64,000 nucleotides of DNA from Simplicillium sp. C3G150-2 (lineage: Eukaryota; Ascomycota; Sordariomycetes; Hypocreales; Cordycipitaceae). The notes under the pieces were generated by a model, which had not been told where the DNA came from, did not search any database, and worked only from the letters and a program-made list of their open reading frames with translations. A program made the translations under genes and the position numbers. Within the stretch, counting starts at the first letter, position 1. Each line of letters begins with the position of its first letter. Of the stretch, positions 20,046 to 30,183 are shown piece by piece. The stretch is from the NCBI GenBank assembly GCA_022702485.1, contig JAJIYY010000004.1, forward strand, positions 3,658,001-3,722,000. The letters run 5' to 3'.

Positions 20046-23000
20046 ATGTATACATTCTTCAAATCTGCTGTTCTAGGCATAGCAATTTCCTCAACTGCTG
20101 TGCAAGCAGCCGGGCAGTTATTTCGAGATTATGCCATTCCGGACAATCTGAGCAGCCAGTGTGCTAAAGCATTCACAATCCCGGTCGATTGTCTTCGCAG
20201 CGTATCAGACCTGGACCCTTCCATCTATGTTGCCAAAACACAACTGGAAAAAATTTGTACTAGCAACTGTGGTGCCTCCCTGCTCCGCTGGGAGAAGCTG
20301 TTTACCAGGTCATGCGTCTCTGACAATTGGCTCGGTCCGGATGGCGTGCAGGAGCCCGTCTCGTTGATTGCGGAGCGAGTCCTCTATAACTACAACCTGA
20401 CTTGTCTGTCTGACGGATCTCGCTTTTGCAACAATGTCGGGGCTGCATACGCTGCATATCTGGACCCCGACGCCGTGGCTCTGCCCGGAGGTGCTCCAGC
20501 GGGAGGCGACTATGGCGGATATACTATCACAAGCGATTGTGATCGCTGCCTTGTCAGCATAGTCAGATTCAAAGCCGGGTCGCCGTATGAAGACGGTCCA
20601 GATATGCAGAGCAGCTCAGTGTATCAGTCGCTCACCTCAAGCTGTGGTATTAAGGATATGCCTTTAACCATAACGAGTCCCAGTATCACCACGTAAGTTG
20701 TGATGCCGACAACTGGCAACAAGTGGCCACAACTTGTCGGAAAAATAAAAAAAGAAAGACGGCACAAAAATAAAAAAATCCATGCTGACTCAGTTTTTTC
20801 TCTTTCATCTGCAGAACCACACAGCCTGAGGCCCCTGCTCCAACATGTTCCGGAAAGACATACAACATTGTGGTAGGCGACGACTGCAACTCGATTGCCA
20901 AGTCGCAGGGCATCGCAACAGAATGGCTGCTCACGGACAACAACTTGCTGGCACACTGTTCCGACTTTCCTACCCAAGGCCAGCTGTGCCTTGTTAATAC
21001 CTGCAAGGTTTACATGGTCGGCGCCAACGAGACGTGTCAAGCAATTGCAAGCAAGCAAAACATTACTGAGTCGCAACTCCAAGCCTGGAATCCTGTGAGT
21101 CCGACACTAAACCCTCGTCATTCCATCTCCCGTGATATGGTTCTCAATTTTAAAAGAAAATCACTCAGACTTACACCAAGTATCTAGTCCATCGATGCGG
21201 GATGCTACAACCTCGCCGATATGGCAGGAAACGCCATTTGTGTCGGTAAACCTGGTGATGCTTACAAGGCGCCTGGCGAAACCACCTTGGCTCCGACGTC
21301 CGCCACCACTGCAGCTCCGGTTCCTTCAGATATTGCAGAGGGCACTAACCATCAGTGTGGCCGCTACTACGAAGTTATCCCCGGCGATTATTGCAACCTA
21401 TTGACCCTCAAATTCCGCATATCGCTCGATGATTTCATCTTCTTGAACCCCGCTGTCAATTCTAACTGCACCAACCTCTATGCAGGCGAATCATATGTGA
21501 GCGCACTCACCACTAATTTATTGAATAATCATTTGTTTTACCAATGCTAATAATAAATCGCTGGAGTAGTGTGTTCAAGCTGTTGGCGATAGTATGTCCA
21601 CCACTATATCTGGCCGAGTATCTATCATACTTGGTCCACACAATACAGTTATGCTAATGAGTTCCCTCAGTCAATACCTATAGCGGCCGACCCGGATACG
21701 TCAGCTACACCGTTGGTGCAACGCAGACAGGGCCTATGGGTGACCCGGCTACGACCCTACCGCCCATCAAATGGACTCCCTCGCCGACGTCAACTCAGAT
21801 GCCACTGGCCAGCGATACGCGAACAGACTGTGCAAACTACATCAATGGTACAAAGTACCAAGTTGACAAGAACGGCACCAGTTGGATCTCCAACTGTGAC
21901 TTTGTGGCAGCCGTGTATGGCGTGGACCTGGGTGACCTTGGCATTTGGAATCCAAGTAAGATACCACTCATCCCAAAAACGTCCAGTCACCCGAGTTAGT
22001 AACACATTTCTAGGCTTAGGAAATTCGTCTGACCCTACCTGCATGATACAACCTGGTATGCGCTACTGTGCCAAATATTACGAAGGCGAGAGGCCCATGG
22101 AGTCTGACCCAGATGACGCTGGCTCGGCATTGCCAACAAGAGTATGCTACGAATTGCCCTTCCTTCATTATCGCTAGCTCTTTCACTTTTTTGTGTTCCT
22201 TTTTAATTTAGTTTCCGCATTATAATACTAACGAGATGCTCTAGGACGGCATGGACAAGAACTGTACAGAAACGGTTGATGTCGACGAGTCTGGGACGCC
22301 AGACTGCCAGACTATCTTGAATGACTACCACATTACCATTGTTGAGTTTTTCAAATGGAACCCATCGGTAAAAGCAGACTGTTCCGGAATGTGGGCAGGT
22401 AAGCGATTAGCAATCTCTTCATTTTGTAGTAAGCTTAGAGACTAACTCGATGTTCCAAGGTTATCAATACTGCATCGCCGTCGACGCACCCTCCACGACA
22501 GACACACCTACGGGCACGCCCACCACGTCCAACGGACCCGGAGCCCCAACACAGTCAGGACAACCAACAAACTGCAACAAGTGGTATGTAGCGCAGAGCG
22601 GCGACACCTGCTCGGTGCCCGAGAAAAAGTTCAGCCTTTCGCACACACAGTTCATCAAATGGAACCCGGCAGTTTCTGTCGACTGTACCTCTGGTTTCTG
22701 GGTAGGGGAAGCTTATTGCGTTGGAGTTTCCGGTGGACAAACACCCACAACAACCACATCGGCAGGACCTGGTGCGCCAACACAGACCGGCCAGCCATCT
22801 AACTGTAACAAGTGGTACGTGGCCCAAAGCGGTGATACCTGCGCGGTGCCGGAGAACAAGTTCAAGGTTTCCCATGATCAGTTCATCAAGTGGAATCCTG
22901 CCGTCTCCTCAGACTGCACGTCGGGCTTTTGGGTTGGCGAGGCATATTGCGTTGGCGTTGCGGGAGCTTCGCCCCCTCCAAGTACATCGACGTCGACCAA

Positions 23001-23214
23001 GTCTACGTCGGCTGGCCCTCCAGCACCGACTCAGCCTGGGCAGCCGTCCAATTGCAATAAGTGGTACGTGGCCAAGTCGGGAGATACCTGCGCCATTCCC
23101 GAACAGAATTACCACATTTCGCACGCGCAGTTCATTAAATGGAATCCGGCGGTATCTTCTGATTGCACGTCAGGCTTCTGGGTCGGTGAGGCATATTGCG
23201 TCAGCACCAGCTAA
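20046..23214 (+). CDS. Multi-LysM secreted chitin-binding protein
   Basis: Eight exons (20046-20692, 20815-21094, 21188-21496, 21570-21591, 21671-21955, 22014-22141, 22245-22398, 22460-23214) sum to 2580 nt and give 859 aa in frame. Exon 4 is only 22 nt. MYTFFKSAVLGIAISSTAVQA is a signal peptide. The first 220 residues are a cysteine-bearing region without a clear LysM. About eight LysM or LysM-like modules follow, each with a Y-x-V-x-x-G-D-x-C start and a W-N-P centre; the last three (first cysteines at about 22570, 22801 and 23050) are near copies joined by Thr/Pro/Ser linkers. LysM modules bind N-acetylglucosamine polymers. Such proteins can shield chitin or sequester its fragments, or help the neighbouring chitinase act on self or non-self walls. 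No catalytic domain is present. Confidence 0.88.
22570..23211 (+). repeat. Three near-identical tandem LysM modules
   Basis: The in-frame repeat begins NCNKWYVAQSGDTC and ends FWVGEAYCV, occurring at about 22570, 22801 and 23050 (spacing 231 and 249 bp). The modules differ by few residues, whereas the five upstream LysM modules are strongly diverged, so this block looks like a recent internal duplication. Confidence 0.8.
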
Positions 23215-24284
23215 TAAGCTACGCTTAACTTAGTCTGTGACATAAGTAGATAGGCTGTTAGTCGTGGTATAAGTTACTATTTGTTATGAGCTTGGATGCG
23301 CCGCTGGTCAACGAGGGTGCTAAAGAGGAGGAAAGACATCAACACAGTTCTTTCAGCTACTTAGTCGACTACAAGTTTCATTTTCAATACGTGCTACTGG
23401 TGTGTTGTGACCGCTTGTTCACTAATCTAAATGTCAATTATTGTGTCCCAGCGTCCCGTCAAGCTGAGCATGGAACAGCGAAAATCACTTGACCACTTTC
23501 AAGTTGTGAGAAATTTATTAAAGAGGGGCCTAACTAAACCTATGTGCACCGAAACGCATCCGCGGCCAAGGAAAAACCAGTTGTTAATCATCCTCTTCGC
23601 CCCAAAACACAACTCTGCCTCCACTCCATCAGCCCAAAACAGCAACCCTTAATTGGCTTTATCAAGTTCTTACTCCGAGGTACAATTCAAGTCGGCTTCA
23701 TTACCCCAGGTAATAAATTGTTGAACCTGGGAAAGATCAGGGATATCATACGGCCCGGTTGGCCCCATTGACAGAATCTCTCTTGACAACATCGCCATTA
23801 AACGACAGTCTTTTCAAGCTCATTATCCCAGTAAGGGGCATCTTCTCAGCACCGCAAAATGGGTAGAGGGTTTTGGTGAGCATATGACAGAACTTTTGTT
23901 CTAAATAGGACACAAAACTTGGACCGCGGGCGTTCAGAGTTCGGTTGCAGAGCGTAGAAGCTTTGTGCTCTGGGCGATAACTCGTAACAATCTAACTCTC
24001 GGGAAACTTGAAAACGTCTTTTTTACCTCCTTTGGGTCCCCTTTTGCCCTTTTTGCCCCTTCATCTGAACATCTCGACACCAGAGCGGTTGTGGAATGGG
24101 GGATTTTGGTGCGGGGAGTTTTGGAGAGTCGGGCTTGGTTCCATTCAACTTCTCCTGCACTTCGGGGGAGTCATGAAGAATAATCTCCTTGGGATCTTGC
24201 TCGGTGCGGAAGTTGAAAGGGACTTGGCTCTTACAGTAGTACTCAATATTGCCTAACAAATTAAGCTTGCTGCTTATTTCTGGC

Positions 24285-24600
24285 TAGTAAAAAATTATAT
24301 TAAGAATTATTAAATTATTTAAATAATAATAAAGAGAATATTAAAGATTTTTAAAATTAATTTAATACATAAATAATTATTTTTTTTAATTTTTTTTAAA
24401 TTAATTCTTACTTATACCTTATTTTATATTTTATATTTATATTCTTATAATAATAAAGTCTTATATAATTTAAATTAAAAGCTTATAAAAAATATATCTA
24501 TTAAAATATACTATTTTTATTTATTATAGTTTTTATATTATTAAATAGTTTATAATTTAAGAGTTTATAATAACTTCTTAAATTAAGAGGTATATTATAG
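24285..24600. other. AT-rich tract next to repeat copy 2
   Basis: Almost only A and T, very rich in TpA, with no frame of any length. It joins directly to repeat copy 2 and has no counterpart left of copy 1. It is consistent with heavily RIP-mutated transposon sequence. Confidence 0.55.
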
Positions 24601-24793
24601 TAAGTAGTAGTAGGAATTAGGTATAGAATATACCTAATCCTTATTACCTAATGTAGTTAGTACTCTATATAAGCTACTAAGTTTAAAGAGTTAAAATAGG
24701 GGATAATTAACTTTATAAAATAGTAGTTAAACTATTTTTAGATAGTTAGTTAGTTTATGTATAATTAGTTATATTTTTAGGCCTATTTGCTAT
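24601..24793 (+). repeat. AT-rich dispersed repeat, copy 2
   Basis: Aligns over its full length with 10909-11102 in the same orientation. Compared with copy 1, many C and G positions are T and A here (for example TACCACCTAATACAG in copy 1 is TATTACCTAATGTAG), so this copy appears more strongly affected by RIP. The right end (CCTATTTGCTAT) is followed abruptly by normal-composition sequence. Confidence 0.8.
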
Positions 24794-25853
24794 GGAAAAC
24801 GCGATACTAGAGGGGATCAGCCCATCATCGCCGCTAAGCATAGCGCCTCAGTGGCTGATGGAGGGACATTCAGTGCAGTGATTTTAGTGGTTTTAATTAA
24901 CAGTTTACGAAGCATTATCTGTCGCGTTGGTGTTAGCGCATGGGGAAGTATTGCATGGTATGCTATTGACGCAGCTCCTAGGAAGGCATACTTCCGCCGC
25001 CAACTGAGTAGGTATTAACTACAACATGTAAATCAAAGTCATTAATGTATGCACATATGCGCAGCACATTCCACGCCCAACTAAATAAGGAAAAGACGAG
25101 TAAAGTGAGTTTCTCTTCGGAGCCATCTCCGCCACTAGGGAATTGGACGTGGGACATATTTCATAGCCTGATTGGACGCTGAGTAACATTATGGATTACT
25201 TCTTAATTTCGGAATTGGGCCGTTTAGCTGAGGCCATTCGTGTCGAGATACGAAAGACTAGAGAATCAGCTCACCTGCCTCTCTCTCATGCCGTTTTTCT
25301 CTTCCTAAGCAACCAACCGAGATAAACGAGGAATTTGGCATGTAAACGCTTTATTAGATCATGGTTACTGCAAGTTACTTCGTATCATCCATACGGCCAG
25401 CAATGTCTCTCAAATGACGCCAGCGTAATGACTTTGACGGATTTACGTGTCCCATCATACCCCTGTAGGCGTCTCAACACCTGGCATACTCACACACGTT
25501 GTCAACCTAGACCCCCATTGATCCCATGACGGCGCATCTTGCCTCCCGTGCTCTGCACATGTACATCCACGGCCTAGCGCGCCTGCACCCTTTGCTGATC
25601 CATAGTGCGGGCTGAAGCCATTCTACCCCTGGTCTGTTCTATCCTTCTCGAAACCCAATTGATTGATCACCCCTGGTCAGAAACAAGGTGGCCCACACTG
25701 CCAAAAGACTTCCGAGGAGAGTGCAGCACTATTATAGCTACAGGGCTGTCGATTATTATTCATTTATCCTTTCTGCCATTTCTCCCCTCTCTTCACTTCT
25801 CTGTCGCCCAAGAAAATAAGGACGCAAGCGTTCTATAAAAGCCCTTGTGCGCA

Positions 25854-27591
25854 ATGAAATCTTCAGCGCCGCCGCAAGATGCGCCCGAAGCTAAATCAAC
25901 AACAGCTGCCAAATCCAGATTACAACAAGCGCAATTCCAGGCTCATGCTCCTCCCACTGAGGAGGCTGTAGCTTCCAGTAATGCTCCTCTAGAGCAGCCA
26001 GCCGCCGCTGGTGTACATAGCCTAAGTGTCGACAAGCTCTCAGGTAAGAGAACCTTGCGCAAACTCCCAAGAGGGGTACTTCTGGCTTGGAATTCTTTAA
26101 TTCATGCTTCTTTTTGTTTCCTTTTTTTTTTCACGTCTCATTCTGCTGCACGGCGCTGCGCCTTGGATTTGCCCGCGCAAAACGCTATGGCGGTGCCATA
26201 CCCGGAGCTGGCTCTGCTTTGCGACAACAACCGTGGGGCCTCCGACATATCTCGGGACCTTGAGACCATGTTGCCCGCCATGGACCAATCATCCAAGCTA
26301 ACAATGATGATACCATTTAGAAAATCTCAAGCGAAAAGTATCACCTGAGCAGCAAGCATCTGAAGGCGGCGGTTTACTCCATGGTGATGCTATAATTGAG
26401 CCGGGAGGCAGCGATGAAGACGGCGAGTTCTCCGCCAGCGATTTTGAGATCCAGTCAGTCACCGATGCCGATTACCGATCTGATACAACATCACTACGCT
26501 CCAGCATTCTTGAGCATGATTATGTGAATGGCCGCCGGTATCATCGTTATCGACATGGTCGATATCCGATTCCAAATGATGAAGCGGAGCAAAGCCGAGA
26601 AGATATGCTGCACACCATGATGCTAGAGGCTACAGACGGTCGATTATATTACGCGCCTATAGGTGATTACCCGCAGAAGATTATAGATTTAGGCACCGGA
26701 ACAGGTACATGGGCCATACAGAGTACGTCACAAGATGGTAAAAACCAACACACTACAAGATGAAACTGACATTTAGCAGTGGGCGATAGATTTCCAAGTG
26801 CTGAGATTATTGGACTCGACCTAAGTCCCATACAACCACCATGGGTCCCTCCAAATGTCAAGTAAGAAATGATTACACGCTTGGTTGCATAATAATGCTA
26901 AGCATTTAGGTTCATTATTGATGATGTCGAAGCCGACTGGCTCAATGGCGACGGCTACGACTTTGTTCACTTACGCAATATGATACCCATTCTCAAATCC
27001 CCGGTTGGCTTACTCAAACAAGCATACGAGTATGTGGTTTTCACACTCATTCTATTCATTCAGAGGCTAATAGTGCAGTAATATGAAACCTGGTGGCTGG
27101 GTGGAACTTCAAGATGTAGACGGCGACGTCCACACTGATGATGATTCGGTTCCCGACGACTGGCCCATCAAGCGCTTTACTCAATATCTCATCGAGGCCT
27201 TCGCCCAGTTTGGTACTGAAGCAAAGGCCGCCGCTTTTGGTCGACAGTACCTCGAAGAAGCGGGCTTCGTGAATATTAAACATAACTATATCAAGTTGCC
27301 GTATGGAACATGGCCGAAAGACAAGTACGACTTTATTCCCAATTCCGGCAACGCATCATATGCACACATACTAATATTCGCACCAGAGTCATGCGCCTAG
27401 TAGGTATGTATTATCGAATCGCTTGCGAAGATTTCTTCCCTGCCGTCGGGGCTATTCACTTCCCTATGCTGGGCTGGGACCCTGCGGAAATGGAGATATT
27501 CTTCATGGAATGTCGCAAGTCCATGAGAGACCCCAATGTACATGCATACGGCAAGATGCACTTCTGGAGCGGACAAAAGCCTCTCGATTAG
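25854..27591 (+). CDS. LaeA-like SAM-dependent methyltransferase
   Basis: Six exons (25854-26043, 26321-26722, 26777-26861, 26910-27029, 27079-27324, 27387-27591) sum to 1248 nt and give 415 aa in frame. The SAM-binding motif IIDLGTGTGTWAIQ is followed by EIIGLDLSPIQPPWVPPN, the fingerprint of LaeA-like fungal methyltransferases. The motif before the last helices reads NMKPGGWVELQDV, and the C-terminus ends KMHFWSGQKPLD. The first 150 residues are low-complexity, rich in Ala, Pro, Ser and acidic residues. LaeA regulates secondary metabolism and development with velvet proteins in the nucleus, but many fungi carry several LaeA-like paralogues of unknown role; this is likely one of them rather than the master regulator. 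The first intron (277 nt) is unusually long for this window, so exon 1 is the least certain part. Confidence 0.85.
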
Positions 27592-27825
27592 CTCTATCGC
27601 CGCTGTATCCTGCAAGGCCTTTATTTTTACCAATTACTTGTACATAGTCACAGAGCATGCGCAGACACTGTCTGCCATCAGCCAAGCCTCCGCTTTCATG
27701 ATTTTTATAGCATTTAGATAATGATTGTCATCGAATCTGAAGAAGAGACGTCTGATTCTTCAATACCAAATACAGCATCTTCATATTATATCTACACGTA
27801 TTTTTTCATCTCGAAGACTATTGTT

Positions 27826-29883
27826 TTATCTCTTGCTTCTCTTTGATTTTGATTCTCCTTGGTCCTCTCCGCGCCTCTTTTTCCTGCCCTCCTCAAGCAA
27901 CTTCTTCATACCTCCTGTAGCCTTAAACTTTGGATTGGACGGGTCAATGGCAAATTCATGGTTCTCAAATACAGCTTTGAATCGATCATCATCCACATCC
28001 ATCTCAAAGTCGTCCTGCAGTAGTCCAGACGCTTTCTCCAACTTGTCCTTGTTCTTCTTGCTTTTCGCGGCCTTGCCCTTCTTTCCGCGAATCTTCTCTG
28101 CGCGAACAATCTCGTTCATATCGAAATGATCCAACTTGCCCACAAGGTTCTCATCCTCATCCTCGGCCATAACCTTGGTGAGGTGTGCTTTCTGGGATGC
28201 AGATTCGGCTTCAGCGGCCTCGCGGGCTTCGCGCTTCTTGAGGCGCTCTGCCTTGCGCTGCGCCGACTTAGACACTGTAGGAGCCTCCGTAGTGAAGAAC
28301 GGGTCGTCGAATCCCAGGTCTGCGTCACCAGCAGCGGCATCAACACCCTCGCCGTCGGACTCCTCCTCATTGGGGACGCCACGCTTGGCACGAGCAGCTT
28401 CACGACGCTTCTCCTTACGTTCGCGTTCTTTGCGCTTGTATTTCTCTATCGTTGTTTCTTCAACATCGTCGCCCTTGGATTTATCTGCTGCCAGAGCAGG
28501 GGTGAATGTAATCTCCATGTCGCCTACTGGCGCGTCCTTGGAAGCTCGGGCTTCGGGTTCAGATGCGAGGCCAAGAGCTTCTCTCATCTTGCGACGAGCT
28601 AGCTCCTTCTTTGACAATTTTGGTCCGTCTTCACCGGCGTCTTCGCCAGCATTATCTTCGGAACCTCCCTCTTCCTCTTCAGGCTCACCGTCCGAGCCAT
28701 CGCTGTCGCTGGCAAGGTATGCGCGAAGATCATTCTCGTTGATGTCGTTTCGGCTACCAGTGAATGCCCTCTTGATAGACTCCTTTCTCGTAGATTCTTC
28801 TGGGTGCAAATCCCACGTCAGCTTTACTTTGGAGCTTTGAAGCGCTGAAGTAACGAATTCAACTGGCTTGTATGTGTCAGATAGGCGGCTGCATTCGTCT
28901 CGAGGCTCGTCATCAAATGTCACGTCGTCGGGGACAAAGCGCAGATCAATGAAATTGGACGACGACTGATACTCTGTTCCATCGGTGGCTTCATAAATGG
29001 TTTGCGCAGTCTTAGGACTTGAGCACTCCATTACAGCATAGTAGTATCGTAAGCGATCGAGCTGGTATTTGCGCAAAGCATCGCTGTCGAAATCCTGGTC
29101 ATCCCCCTCCTTGATGAGCTCGTTCTTGATCTTCTCGTCGTCATCCGAATCGCTGTCGTCAGCGCTGCTGTCACTGTCACCGTCGCTGTCTGAACTTTTT
29201 GACTTTTTGAAAAGTTCTTTGGGAGGACCTTCCACCTCTTCTTGCTGCATCCGCTCTTTGCCAAATTCGCTGGGGTATACTGCAATGTTCTTAATGCTTC
29301 CGCCATCGTCGCCCAAGAAACTTGAGAAAAGGGCAAACAGATCTGTAGAGCTAACATGATCCCAATCAAGATTGACAATTGCTATTCTTTTTGTAACTTC
29401 GCCTTCTTCGACGTCGACCTGTTCGTCCTGAAGCTTTTGCATGTCGCCCTCGGTTGCAATCTCCACCACTTCCTCATCCTCAGAGTCCTCATCTGAGTCT
29501 GAGTCTTCTTCCGAAGAGCTAAAACCACCACCTCTCGCAGGATCGTAGCTTTTTTGTGCTGCTAGCAACTCCTTCTGCACCACATCGTCGTCTTCTACTT
29601 CGATTTCGTCGTCGTCCTCATCCTCATCACTGTCTTCCGCTTCATAAAGTCGTTCAAGTGCCTTCTTTTTAGAGTCAGATTTAATTTTGCGACCGTATCG
29701 ATCGACCTTGGCGGTATCCGTAAAATCTTTGTCCTTCAGCATGCCCGAGAATCGCTTATCGAGTTTCGTCTTGGTGTGCTTTTTTGAAGGCAGTCGAAAG
29801 CGAGGGTCGGTTTCGAAGCTGGCGAATCGCGCATCAGCGATACGCTCGGTGGAAGAGCCACCACTCTTCTTGCTGCCTTTCAT
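27826..29883 (-). CDS. ESF1: Pre-rRNA processing protein ESF1
   Basis: Nucleolar protein needed for 18S rRNA maturation as part of the small-subunit processing machinery. The single exon encodes 685 aa starting MKGSKKSGGSSTERIADARF; the ATG at 29883 is used because the extra upstream codons have no start. Visible features are the conserved N-terminal block (ADARFASFETDPRFRLP), several long acidic D/E/S stretches, a central conserved domain with KITLTWDLHPEE-like sequence (KVKLTWDLHPEESTRK), and a C-terminal NUC153-type segment (RFKAVFENHEFAIDPSNPKF) followed by a basic tail ending KSKRSKR. Length fits the family. The next gene upstream on the same strand, DBP4, works in the same pathway; the gap between them is 300 bp. 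Confidence 0.95.
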   Translation of the reverse strand: MKGSKKSGGSSTERIADARFASFETDPRFRLPSKKHTKTKLDKRFSGMLKDKDFTDTAKVDRYGRKIKSDSKKKALERLYEAEDSDEDEDDDEIEVEDDDVVQKELLAAQKSYDPARGGGFSSSEEDSDSDEDSEDEEVVEIATEGDMQKLQDEQVDVEEGEVTKRIAIVNLDWDHVSSTDLFALFSSFLGDDGGSIKNIAVYPSEFGKERMQQEEVEGPPKELFKKSKSSDSDGDSDSSADDSDSDDDEKIKNELIKEGDDQDFDSDALRKYQLDRLRYYYAVMECSSPKTAQTIYEATDGTEYQSSSNFIDLRFVPDDVTFDDEPRDECSRLSDTYKPVEFVTSALQSSKVKLTWDLHPEESTRKESIKRAFTGSRNDINENDLRAYLASDSDGSDGEPEEEEGGSEDNAGEDAGEDGPKLSKKELARRKMREALGLASEPEARASKDAPVGDMEITFTPALAADKSKGDDVEETTIEKYKRKERERKEKRREAARAKRGVPNEEESDGEGVDAAAGDADLGFDDPFFTTEAPTVSKSAQRKAERLKKREAREAAEAESASQKAHLTKVMAEDEDENLVGKLDHFDMNEIVRAEKIRGKKGKAAKSKKNKDKLEKASGLLQDDFEMDVDDDRFKAVFENHEFAIDPSNPKFKATGGMKKLLEEGRKKRRGEDQGESKSKRSKR

Positions 29884-30183
29884 TGCAATTCGCAGTCTCA
29901 AAAGCAATTGTGTGAAATGAAAAAATTGGTATGTGGTCGCTTCAGATGGTGCTTCTAAGTACGCCTTTCAAATTTTTGGCGGTGACAGTTTTTCTGCCAT
30001 TCGGTGGCGGGGCACTGACAGAGCTTAGTATTAGTTCTGGTGGATCCCGCGAAACTTCCCCAGTAAAGTATATGTTGGCTCGTCAAATCAGCATTGATTC
30101 AAAATTACAAGTATTTGTAGGATAAAAGTATTAGCGGGAATCCTCGTAGGGTATCTTTTATTAATGTTATATACATAGTTGCC
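29884..30183. other. Intergenic region between DBP4 and ESF1
   Basis: A 300-bp gap on a shared strand that must contain the DBP4 3' end and the ESF1 promoter. No element is recognisable. Confidence 0.5.

Larger units (their letters stand above)
23215..25853. other. Gene-poor region with the second AT-rich repeat
   Basis: 2.6 kb between the LysM and methyltransferase genes. From about 24285 to 24800 it is extremely AT-rich and includes repeat copy 2. Left of that, 24023-24285 on the minus strand has a protein-like frame ending at a possible splice donor, but its 5' side runs into the AT-rich block. Right of it, 24830-25850 shows no gene. Confidence 0.5.

Noticed and set aside
25834..25839. 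TATAAA just before the LaeA-like start
   Set aside because: Only about 15-20 bp from the ATG, too close to act as its TATA box unless the start is further downstream.
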